Positions 16,139 through 23,329 of a DNA stretch of 64,000 nt are shown one piece after another (the stretch's first letter is position 1; each line of letters begins with the position of its first letter). This DNA is from Spiro-02 sp964465155 (lineage in GTDB: Bacteria; Spirochaetota; Spirochaetia; Sphaerochaetales; Sphaerochaetaceae). The position numbers were made by a program, and so were the translations under genes. Where the stretch lies: the NCBI GenBank assembly GCA_964465155.1, contig CAYXIH010000001.1, positions 1 to 64,000 of the forward strand. Direction: 5' to 3'. The notes under the pieces were generated by a model. It saw only the letters and a list, made by a program, of their open reading frames with translations. It ran no database searches and was not told the origin of the DNA.

Positions 16139-17611
16139 ATGAAAAAAGGTTTGATCGTGCTCTTGGTCGTTCTCCTGGCATGTTCTGTCAGCCTGTTTGC
16201 AAAAGGCTCACAGGAGCAGGCCCCGGAAGTCGTCTCAGCTGCAAGTGGTATCGGAAGTGCTTCCGCACCCGTGAAAGTTACCTATCTGTGCAAGGACGTA
16301 GACCCCATCACTGATGCAGAGATCCTTGGCAAGATGGTCAGTGCCATCGAGGAAGGTATGGCTGCAGAGGGAAACTACGTTGACCTGCAGATCCTCAGTG
16401 CCCCTACCGGATCCTACAAGACGGTAGTACCCATTGCGTTCCGCACCGGCCAGATTTCCCCTGACTTGGTCTATTTCCAGGGTGGAGACCTTCCTATCGC
16501 ACAGGAAGGGATGTTGGTGGACATGACCGACTACATCGCCGGATCGACCAACATCAAGGAGATCATGCCAGAGCATTCAAAGGCAGCAATGGCAAACTAC
16601 CCGTACCTGATGTGGCTTGCCCCTGCACGCGTGCAGATTCCCGTGATGCGCTCTGACTGGTTCAATTCGCTCAAGTCGAGCAAGGCATTGCTTGAGAACC
16701 CGACCGTCGACAACTACTATGCCCTCTTCAAGGAAATGAAGGACAGCGGCATGTGCAAGTGGCCCATCACCACCGACGGTACCATTGCAAAGCTCGACTC
16801 CGTGTTCAACCATGCATTTGGCGTGACTGCTACCCTGGTCAAGGAAAACGGCAACTGGGTCTATTCCTCCGCAACACAAGCCAACAAGGACAAGCTAGCA
16901 TTCTATGCCAAGCTGTATGCTGACGGCCTGCTGGACAAAGAGTATGTGACCAAGGCATGGGACACCATGGAACAGGCTTTCTATGAAGGGACAGCTGGTT
17001 TCGTAGCTGGTACCGCTGGGGACGTCATCAATGTATACAACAACAAGATGAAGGAAGTGCAGGGTGTCGAGCTTGTCGTACTTCCCCCTGCTACGGGTGT
17101 CAGCCAGGCATACCAGAGCATCGACGTCACCAAGGAATCCCGTGGCTTCGCGATCAATGCAGATTCCGACGTCAAGGATGCAGCTTGGGCTGTGCTTGAG
17201 TTCATGGCTGGTCCCGAAGGCCGCAAGATCGACAAGCTGGGCATCGAGGGAGTGCACTACAACATGGTCGACGGCAAAGCTGTCCTCACCTCCGCCTTCC
17301 CCTCATGGTGGGCAAAGTTCTGGCCGACGATGAATGGCTTGGATACCTCCAAGGTCGTTGGAGAGGTCCTGACCCAGCCTGCTCTCACATCCATGGACAT
17401 GGCTGCCCAGTACTTTGCTCCTGACACCAACGTCATTCTTCCTGAGGAACTGCTCCCGCTGCAGGATGCGATGGACAAGCTCTACCGTGAGTACTCCACC
17501 GACATCATCCGTGGCGTACGCCCGGTCTCCGACTTCGATGAGTTCGTCAAGAAGTGGAATACCGCCGGTGGTACCGAAATCAGCAAGTACCTCGCGACCG
17601 TCCTGAACTAA
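16139..17611 (+). CDS. Extracellular solute-binding protein (CUT1)
   Basis: 490 residues. A signal peptide (KKGLIVLLVVLLACSVSLFA) is followed by KGSQEQ, the start of the mature protein typical of spirochaete binding proteins. LLAC could also act as a lipobox. The body has the two-lobed type 1 binding-protein pattern of the LplA/YtcQ kind. It delivers the unknown substrate to the two permeases upstream. Start ATG 16139 after AGGAGG; a 15-kb-scale frame extension upstream is not real. A stem-loop at 17627 follows. Confidence 0.9.
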   Translation: MKKGLIVLLVVLLACSVSLFAKGSQEQAPEVVSAASGIGSASAPVKVTYLCKDVDPITDAEILGKMVSAIEEGMAAEGNYVDLQILSAPTGSYKTVVPIAFRTGQISPDLVYFQGGDLPIAQEGMLVDMTDYIAGSTNIKEIMPEHSKAAMANYPYLMWLAPARVQIPVMRSDWFNSLKSSKALLENPTVDNYYALFKEMKDSGMCKWPITTDGTIAKLDSVFNHAFGVTATLVKENGNWVYSSATQANKDKLAFYAKLYADGLLDKEYVTKAWDTMEQAFYEGTAGFVAGTAGDVINVYNNKMKEVQGVELVVLPPATGVSQAYQSIDVTKESRGFAINADSDVKDAAWAVLEFMAGPEGRKIDKLGIEGVHYNMVDGKAVLTSAFPSWWAKFWPTMNGLDTSKVVGEVLTQPALTSMDMAAQYFAPDTNVILPEELLPLQDAMDKLYREYSTDIIRGVRPVSDFDEFVKKWNTAGGTEISKYLATVLN

Positions 17612-17626
17612 CCAATTGACAATGCC

Positions 17627-17651
17627 GCCGCCTCCAATACCAGGAGGCGGC
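17627..17651 (+). terminator. Stem-loop after the binding-protein gene
   Basis: GCCGCCTCC pairs perfectly with GGAGGCGGC across a 7-nt loop, with no T-run after it. Likely a 3' stabiliser or partial terminator that raises binding-protein mRNA over the downstream enzymes. Confidence 0.6.
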
Positions 17652-17716
17652 TTCAGGCACTGTCCCAACCATTTCGGCGAAAGGGCTGGGGCAGAACCTG
17701 AAAGGGAGCCAATACT

Positions 17717-19819
17717 ATGAAAACAAATGATCAACTGCACAAGATATATGCCGGATTCCTGGGGATGAACATCGGGATCCGTCTGGGTGCACCAGTCGAA
17801 CCCACGGTGTGGACCAGCGAACGCATAGAACGTTTCTATGGGGACATTACATCGTACGTGAAGCCGTTTCGAAACTTTGCTGCCGACGACGATGCAAACG
17901 GACCGGTCTTCTTCCTCCGTGCCCTGGACGACGGAGCCTTGGGAAGGGAACTCACGCCCCAGGATGTAGCCCAAGCATGGCTGAACTACTGCCGCGAGGG
18001 GGTAGGGATGTTCTGGTGGGGAGGATATGGCGTCAGCACCGAGCATACGGCGTATCTCAATCTCATCAATGGCATCGAGGCTCCAAGAAGTGGCTCTGCA
18101 CAAGTCAATGGGACCTTGATGTCGGAGCAGATCGGGGGACAGATCTTCATAGACACCTGGGGCTTGGTATGCCCCTCCGATCCCAAGCGTGCCGCCTCCT
18201 TGGCGGTGACGGCGGCAAGCGTGAGCCATGATGGGGAAGGGTTGCATGGGGCTGCTTTCATTGCCGCATGCATTGCCCATGCATTCGATACCGATGATAT
18301 CGATGAGATCGTACAAGTCGGATTGTCTGTCATCCCTACTGGGAGCCTCTATGCCCAAGTGGTATCGGCAGTAGTCGACCACCATGCTCAGCATCCGGAT
18401 GACTGGCGTTCATGTCTTGCCTTCCTGCAGAAGAACTGGGGGTATGACCGCTATGGCGGAGTGTGCCACATCATCCCCAATGCAGGTGTGTGCGCCATGG
18501 CACTCGTCTATGGCCGTTCATTTGCACGAGGTGTGGAGATTGCTACGATGGCAGGTTGGGATACCGACTGCAATGCAGGCAATGTTGGGACAATCTTGGG
18601 CGTTGCCGGAGGACTTGCTTCTATTCCAAGGCACTATCGCGATCCCATCAACGACTCAATCGTCTTGTCCGGCATCAGCGGGTACCTCAATATCCTGGAT
18701 ATTCCTACCTACGCACGCAAACTTGCCACGTTTGCCCACCAGCTTGCAGGGACGTCTGTCCCAGAGGGATTGCCTGTTCCAGAAGGCATTGTCGATTTTG
18801 ATTTCCTCCTGGAAGGATCCACACATTGCATGAGGCTCTCCGACCCCACCAAATGCTCGATGCGCAACGTTGCTGGAGCTGGCATGGATGAGACAAATGC
18901 ACTGGAGGTCTTGTTCGACAGGATGGTGAGGGGACAGACGTGCAGGGTCTACTACAAGCCGTTCTACCGTAGGGAAGACTTTGACGACGAACGGTACATG
19001 CCCGTCTTTTCTCCGACTGCATATCCTGGGCAACGGGTGAGCATGCGCGTACGGCTGGACCGTTTTGGAGGTGAGAGCGTGATCCTGACTCCCTATGTGC
19101 GCAACACAAGCACCAAGGAGATCATCCCTATCGGTGGCAAGGTATATACCGATGGATACTGGCATGACCTGTCGTGGGTGATACCCACTGACGATCCCCG
19201 TCTACAAGGGTGCATGGTGGATGAAGTTGGCCTGTTGCTGGAGGCCAATTCCCCTGCGAAGAACAGGGACTTTGGATGTTTGTATATCGATCGCTATGTC
19301 ATTGATGGGAAAGGCGACTACTCCATTGCGATTGGGAAACAGAAGAAGGAGTTTGCATCGGTTACCCTCTTCAGCCATAACCATGGATCGTGGGAGATCG
19401 TGGACGGCATGATGGAGGCTATGTGCCTGGACCATTGCGAGGCCATGACGGGCAACTATTTCATGAATGATGTTGTCGTGGAAGGCTCTGTTACCCCCCA
19501 CAGTGGGAACAGCCACCTGATGAGCCTGTGTGTCCAAGGTGCCATGAAAGGGTACTATGGTGGTCTTGTAGCGGGAGGTGTCGCAATCTTTGAACATGAC
19601 GGGACACTGCGGCAACTTGCCGTTGCCCCGTTTGATTGGAAGCATGAACGGCGATATGGCATTCAGTTTGCAAAGAGAGGTGATACCCTCCAGCTGAAAG
19701 TCGAAGGTGCACCTGTCCTTGAATGCGACGGTGCCACCTTGGATCATGGAATGGTTGGGTATGCTATGTATGCAACAGGTCGCTGTGGATTTGGCGACCT
19801 CTCGGTGGTAGAACTGTAA
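17717..19819 (+). CDS. ADP-ribosylglycohydrolase-family protein with C-terminal beta-sandwich region
   Basis: 700 residues. The first ~350 form the DraG/ARH helical fold: N-terminal IYAGFLGMNIGIRLGAP, an acidic AADDDANGP where typical enzymes have TDDT, VSHDGEGLHGA and GWDTDCNAGNVG in place of GxDTDTxAAxxG. The metal-binding aspartates are mostly present, so hydrolase activity is plausible. The last ~320 residues look like one or two beta-sandwich modules of the LamG/DUF1080 kind. No signal peptide, so it acts in the cytoplasm, probably on the imported compound. The reaction (removal of a ribosyl or glycosyl group) is inferred from the family. Confidence 0.82.
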   Translation: MKTNDQLHKIYAGFLGMNIGIRLGAPVEPTVWTSERIERFYGDITSYVKPFRNFAADDDANGPVFFLRALDDGALGRELTPQDVAQAWLNYCREGVGMFWWGGYGVSTEHTAYLNLINGIEAPRSGSAQVNGTLMSEQIGGQIFIDTWGLVCPSDPKRAASLAVTAASVSHDGEGLHGAAFIAACIAHAFDTDDIDEIVQVGLSVIPTGSLYAQVVSAVVDHHAQHPDDWRSCLAFLQKNWGYDRYGGVCHIIPNAGVCAMALVYGRSFARGVEIATMAGWDTDCNAGNVGTILGVAGGLASIPRHYRDPINDSIVLSGISGYLNILDIPTYARKLATFAHQLAGTSVPEGLPVPEGIVDFDFLLEGSTHCMRLSDPTKCSMRNVAGAGMDETNALEVLFDRMVRGQTCRVYYKPFYRREDFDDERYMPVFSPTAYPGQRVSMRVRLDRFGGESVILTPYVRNTSTKEIIPIGGKVYTDGYWHDLSWVIPTDDPRLQGCMVDEVGLLLEANSPAKNRDFGCLYIDRYVIDGKGDYSIAIGKQKKEFASVTLFSHNHGSWEIVDGMMEAMCLDHCEAMTGNYFMNDVVVEGSVTPHSGNSHLMSLCVQGAMKGYYGGLVAGGVAIFEHDGTLRQLAVAPFDWKHERRYGIQFAKRGDTLQLKVEGAPVLECDGATLDHGMVGYAMYATGRCGFGDLSVVEL

Positions 19820-19830
19820 GGAGAGAGAAT

Positions 19831-20817
19831 ATGTTAACTAGAAAGGAATTGGCAGCAGACCGCAAGATGGTCGAGGACAAAGCCTGTGGCGCACTCATTG
19901 GATTGGCCATCGGAGACTCTTTTGGCGATGCAGCCAGGATGCAGGACAACCGCGTCAACTACGGGATCACCACCGACTTCAATGCAGGTGCCACCTGGAG
20001 TACCGATGACACAGAATTTGCCTTGCTGACCGCCAAGACTCTGATTGGCTGTGGAGGAAACCTGACATCGGATGATGTGGTGAAAGCCTGGTTCGAGGAT
20101 GTCGTGGTGCAAGATGAATACAAGCGTGGCGGGGCAAGTGAAAAAGCAGCGGCTGACAATCTGCGCGCTGGATTGCGCCCACCCTTGAGCGGGAAGTTCA
20201 GCACGTTCCATATGAGCGACGGTACCGCCATGCGCATTCCTCCCGTGGGAATCATCTGTGCCGGTGATCCTTCCAGGGCAATCGAGCTGGCTGAAGTCGA
20301 TGCATCAATCAGTCATTGGGGTGATGGAATTTGGGGAGCACAGGCAGTCGCTGCCGCAGTATCTGTTGCAATGGTCGACGCTTCGTTTGATCAGATCATT
20401 GAAGCCGCAATGCTTCCAATTCCCACCGACAGCTGGCTGTATTACAATATGAACATGGCTTTGGACTTGGTGGAGCAGGCAAATGGGAACATCTTGGATT
20501 GTTGGATGCCGTTGCACGACAAGCTGCGTGCAAGCACATGGGCAACAACAGCAGAGGCAATCCCTGCAGCGTTTGCATGCTTGAAGCTGATGCACAATGA
20601 CTTCAGGAGCGCAGTTGTGCTGGCTGGCAACTTTGCCCGTGATGCTGATACCATCGGGGCTGTGGCCGGTGCGATCGCAGGTGCAAGATATGGACTGCAC
20701 AGTATTCCTCAGCGGTGGGTTGCCAAAGTGCAGCATCCCAGCGGGACCTGCCTCCAGTTTACCAAAGGCTTGGACATCCTGCAGATGGGCAGGCAGTTGG
20801 GCGACTTGATCAAATAG
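19831..20817 (+). CDS. ADP-ribosylglycohydrolase-family protein, single domain
   Basis: 328 residues, a normal length for the family. The metal-site motifs are canonical: KACGALIGLAIGDSFGDA at the start, STDDTEFALL (TDDT), ISHWGDGIWGA and ARDADTIGAVAGAIAGA near the end. It follows its larger relative by 11 nt. Two paralogues in one transporter operon suggest successive or alternative cleavage of a glycosylated substrate. ATG 19831 has AAGGAGAG upstream; the frame extends further back only as overlap with the previous gene. Confidence 0.87.
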   Translation: MLTRKELAADRKMVEDKACGALIGLAIGDSFGDAARMQDNRVNYGITTDFNAGATWSTDDTEFALLTAKTLIGCGGNLTSDDVVKAWFEDVVVQDEYKRGGASEKAAADNLRAGLRPPLSGKFSTFHMSDGTAMRIPPVGIICAGDPSRAIELAEVDASISHWGDGIWGAQAVAAAVSVAMVDASFDQIIEAAMLPIPTDSWLYYNMNMALDLVEQANGNILDCWMPLHDKLRASTWATTAEAIPAAFACLKLMHNDFRSAVVLAGNFARDADTIGAVAGAIAGARYGLHSIPQRWVAKVQHPSGTCLQFTKGLDILQMGRQLGDLIK

Positions 20818-20826
20818 GAGCGTGTG

Positions 20827-21678
20827 ATGATCATCAGTGCAAGCAGGCGGTGCGACATTCCAAGCACCTATGCACAATGGCTTGCCAACCGGTTCGAGCA
20901 GGGGTTCGTGCAAGTGCGCAACCCCTACAACCACCATGCCATCCGCACTGTGGACCTGACGGCCGACAGTGTGGATGCTGTTGTCCTGTGGACCAAGGAT
21001 GCGTCTGCGCTGTTTGACCTGATGGGACCTATCGAACGCTTTCCCTTCTATGTGCAATGGACGATCAATGGGTATCCGTCCTTGTACGAACAGCACATTG
21101 CACCACTGCAGGACCGTCTTGATTCATTCCGATCTTGGGCAAGGCGGTATTCTCCATTGCACTTGGTTTGGAGGTATGACCCCATATTCCTTGCTCCCGG
21201 ATGTGACGTTTCCTGGCACAAACGGACCTTTTCACAGATAGCCAGCTCATTGTCGGGCTGTACCGACACGGTGGTGATAAGTTTTCTTGACCTCTACCGC
21301 AACATCATCAGGACTTGTGCAGCTTTGGATATCCAAGTCCCGACACAGGATCAAATGCTGGAGATAGCAGGCAATTGCTCTGAGATTGCATCCCAACATG
21401 GGATGCAGGTGGTAACATGTAGCGAGGCGATAGACCTCCAGCAGGTAGGGATACTCCATGGTGCTTGTATCGATGCACATCGTTTGGAACGCCTTGGAGT
21501 TGCCCCCAGTATTCTCCATAGGGACCCCCACCAGCGTCCATTGTGCGGCTGCATGGCCAGTGTCGATATCGGACAATATGGGACATGCCCCAATGGGTGT
21601 GTCTACTGCTATGCGAACACCCATGGTTCACAAAAAGCAATGGCGCATGATCCTGTACGCCCCTGTATCTTGGAATGA
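20827..21678 (+). CDS. DUF1848 protein with terminal Cys cluster
   Basis: 283 residues. The start IISASRRCDIP and the phrase VLWTKDASAL are typical of DUF1848. The C-terminus CGCMASVDIG followed by CPNGCVYCYAN carries several Cys that probably bind an iron-sulfur cluster; the CxxxCxxCY arrangement recalls radical-SAM proteins but is at the wrong end. Function unknown. ATG 20827 follows TAGGAG by 6 nt. Last gene of the operon, 6 nt after the ADP-ribosylglycohydrolase gene. Confidence 0.82.
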   Translation: MIISASRRCDIPSTYAQWLANRFEQGFVQVRNPYNHHAIRTVDLTADSVDAVVLWTKDASALFDLMGPIERFPFYVQWTINGYPSLYEQHIAPLQDRLDSFRSWARRYSPLHLVWRYDPIFLAPGCDVSWHKRTFSQIASSLSGCTDTVVISFLDLYRNIIRTCAALDIQVPTQDQMLEIAGNCSEIASQHGMQVVTCSEAIDLQQVGILHGACIDAHRLERLGVAPSILHRDPHQRPLCGCMASVDIGQYGTCPNGCVYCYANTHGSQKAMAHDPVRPCILE

Positions 21679-21709
21679 CTGACAAATTCCATCCAATGCC
21701 ATAATTTCC

Positions 21710-21730
21710 TTGACGACTGTAGAAGTCGTC
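21710..21730 (+). promoter_or_regulatory. Inverted repeat upstream of the ferritin-like gene
   Basis: GACGACT (21712-21718) and AGTCGTC (21724-21730) form a 7-bp inverted repeat. TTGACG (21710-21715) is a possible -35, with a weak TAGCTT 17 nt later. It may be an operator. Confidence 0.35.
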
Positions 21731-21784
21731 AGTAGCTTTCGCTTCGAAGACGTTGATTGAAACACGTTGTAGGAGGAACATAGA

Positions 21785-22117
21785 ATGCCAGAATTTGCTA
21801 ATCCGTTTGGGGAAGAAGTCCCAAGAAAACTTACTGATGGCGAGCTGCTGCAGGCACTTCGCATCGATTTGGCTGGTGAGCTTGAAGCAGCATATCTGTA
21901 TGAAGCACACATCCAGGCTACTGACAATCCTGCGGCTATCCGCGTATTGTCGGACATCCGCGACGATGAGCGCGCACACTTTGCTGGTTTGATTACCCTC
22001 ATGCGTGCTCTTGACCCGACCGAGACCGAGCACTTCCTCAAGGGACAGAACGAGTCCGGAAACATGATCAGGGCACTTGGCATCGACGTTGAATCTCTGA
22101 TGCCGTCCAAGAACTGA
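21785..22117 (+). CDS. Encapsulin-type ferritin-like protein (EncFtn)
   Basis: 110 residues. It matches the small ferritin-like family carried as encapsulin cargo or fused to archaeal encapsulins: one two-helix hairpin with GELEAAYLYEAH and DDERAH. Glu32, Glu62 and His65 fall at the same numbers as the ferroxidase ligands of the Rhodospirillum EncFtn. Such proteins assemble as decamers and oxidise Fe(II). The C-terminus contains ALGIDVESLMP, loosely like the LGI(x)SL cargo-loading tags. No encapsulin shell gene is in the window. It has AGGAGG upstream and is followed by a hairpin, so it is a single-gene unit. Confidence 0.85.
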   Translation: MPEFANPFGEEVPRKLTDGELLQALRIDLAGELEAAYLYEAHIQATDNPAAIRVLSDIRDDERAHFAGLITLMRALDPTETEHFLKGQNESGNMIRALGIDVESLMPSKN

Positions 22118-22122
22118 TTCCC

Positions 22123-22158
22123 GTTGTGCGGTGACGCATCTGTTGGCGTCACCGCAAC
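22123..22158 (+). terminator. Hairpin after the ferritin-like gene
   Basis: GTTGTGCGGTGACGC pairs with GCGTCACCGCAAC (22146-22158) over a 13-bp stem with a 2-nt bulge. A T-run is missing, so it may be a weak terminator or mRNA stabiliser. Confidence 0.55.
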
Positions 22159-22176
22159 AATTCCTGCACGAGGAAA

Positions 22177-22205
22177 TTGGAAAAAGTACTTAACACATGT
22201 ATACC
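22177..22205 (+). promoter_or_regulatory. Candidate promoter of the ispG operon
   Basis: TTGGAA (22177-22182), 17-nt spacer, TATACC (22200-22205). A second -10-like TATACT lies at 22235-22240, closer to the gene, with a poor -35. Confidence 0.4.
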
Positions 22206-22276
22206 ATGGTCTATTCATTCGTGCGCAGGTGATGTATACTGCACATTCACCAATAGAGACAGACCGGAGGCTATGC

Positions 22277-23329
22277 ATGGGTTCCATAAAAACAGTTCAA
22301 ATCGGAAATCTCACGGTAGGCGGGGGCTCTCCCGTGCTTGTCCAGACAATGTGGGACAGACCGTTTCCAAAAGCAAATGACGACAAGGCTATAGCCTCAG
22401 TGTTGCATGAGCTCTCAATCCTCAAGGCCATGGGATGCGACATCATTCGTTTTTCATACCCCACAGATGACGACCATGCTGTTTTCTCACGCATATGCCA
22501 TGAAAGCCCGATGCCGGTCGTCGCCGATATTCATTTTGACTACAAGATGGCGCTTGCCGCCTTGGAATGTGGGGCTCAGAAGATACGGATCAACCCAGGC
22601 AACATTGGCGCACGGTGGAAAGTCGACGAGGTCGTCAAGAGTGCCCTCGACCATGGAGCTGCCATACGCATTGGCCTCAATAGCGGTTCCCTCCCACGCC
22701 ATGAGACGGGCACTGACATCCCCACGCTCATGGTAGAGACTGCATTGGAGTATATCGGATGGTTCGAAGCCTTGGGCTTTGACAATACGGTGGTGTCCCT
22801 CAAGGCGTCCGATTGTGATATAACCTTGCGGGCAAACCTGCTGCTTTCCCAGTCATGCCCCTATCCGATCCACCTGGGTGTCACTGAAGCTGGTGGCGTC
22901 GTCACGGCGGTGGTCCGCAGTACCTGGACGCTGGGCCAGCTCCTATCCCAGGGCATAGGTGACACGATCCGAATATCTATCACTGACAACATTGCGACCG
23001 AAGTACAGGCGGGATGTGAGATCCTGCGAACCTTGGGGCTGAAGAAGGGTGGTATCCATATCGTGAGTTGCCCGCGTTGCGGACGACATACCTTTGACTC
23101 CCAGGGGTTCCTCAAGCAAGTGGAACCCGACTTGCTGCAGATAGACAAGCCGCTGACAGTAGCCATCATGGGCTGTCAGGTCAACGGTCCTGGCGAGGCT
23201 GCCCATGCAGATGTTGCAGTGACTGGCATCGGCAATGCCGTATGCCTATACAAGAGGGGAACTCTTGTCTCTCGTGTGGAGGCAGCCAACGCCAAGGCGG
23301 CGTTGCTTGCTGCCCTGGAGGAATTTTAG
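22277..23329 (+). CDS. ispG: 4-hydroxy-3-methylbut-2-enyl diphosphate synthase
   Basis: 350 residues, the bacterial size. The N-terminal TIM barrel shows ADIHFDYKMAL and RINPGNIG; the C-terminal iron-sulfur domain has SCPRCGR and MGCQVNGPGEA with the three cluster cysteines. It converts MEcPP to HMBPP in the non-mevalonate isoprenoid pathway, using a [4Fe-4S] cluster. ATG 22277 is placed by CGGAGG 6 nt upstream; a longer open frame to 22124 overlaps the hairpin. uvrA begins at the next base after the stop. Confidence 0.96.
   Translation: MGSIKTVQIGNLTVGGGSPVLVQTMWDRPFPKANDDKAIASVLHELSILKAMGCDIIRFSYPTDDDHAVFSRICHESPMPVVADIHFDYKMALAALECGAQKIRINPGNIGARWKVDEVVKSALDHGAAIRIGLNSGSLPRHETGTDIPTLMVETALEYIGWFEALGFDNTVVSLKASDCDITLRANLLLSQSCPYPIHLGVTEAGGVVTAVVRSTWTLGQLLSQGIGDTIRISITDNIATEVQAGCEILRTLGLKKGGIHIVSCPRCGRHTFDSQGFLKQVEPDLLQIDKPLTVAIMGCQVNGPGEAAHADVAVTGIGNAVCLYKRGTLVSRVEAANAKAALLAALEEF

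Noticed and set aside
17717..20817. ADP-ribosylglycohydrolases as a DarTG-like toxin-antitoxin or phage defence
   Set aside because: No ADP-ribosyltransferase nearby; the context is an importer and catabolic genes.
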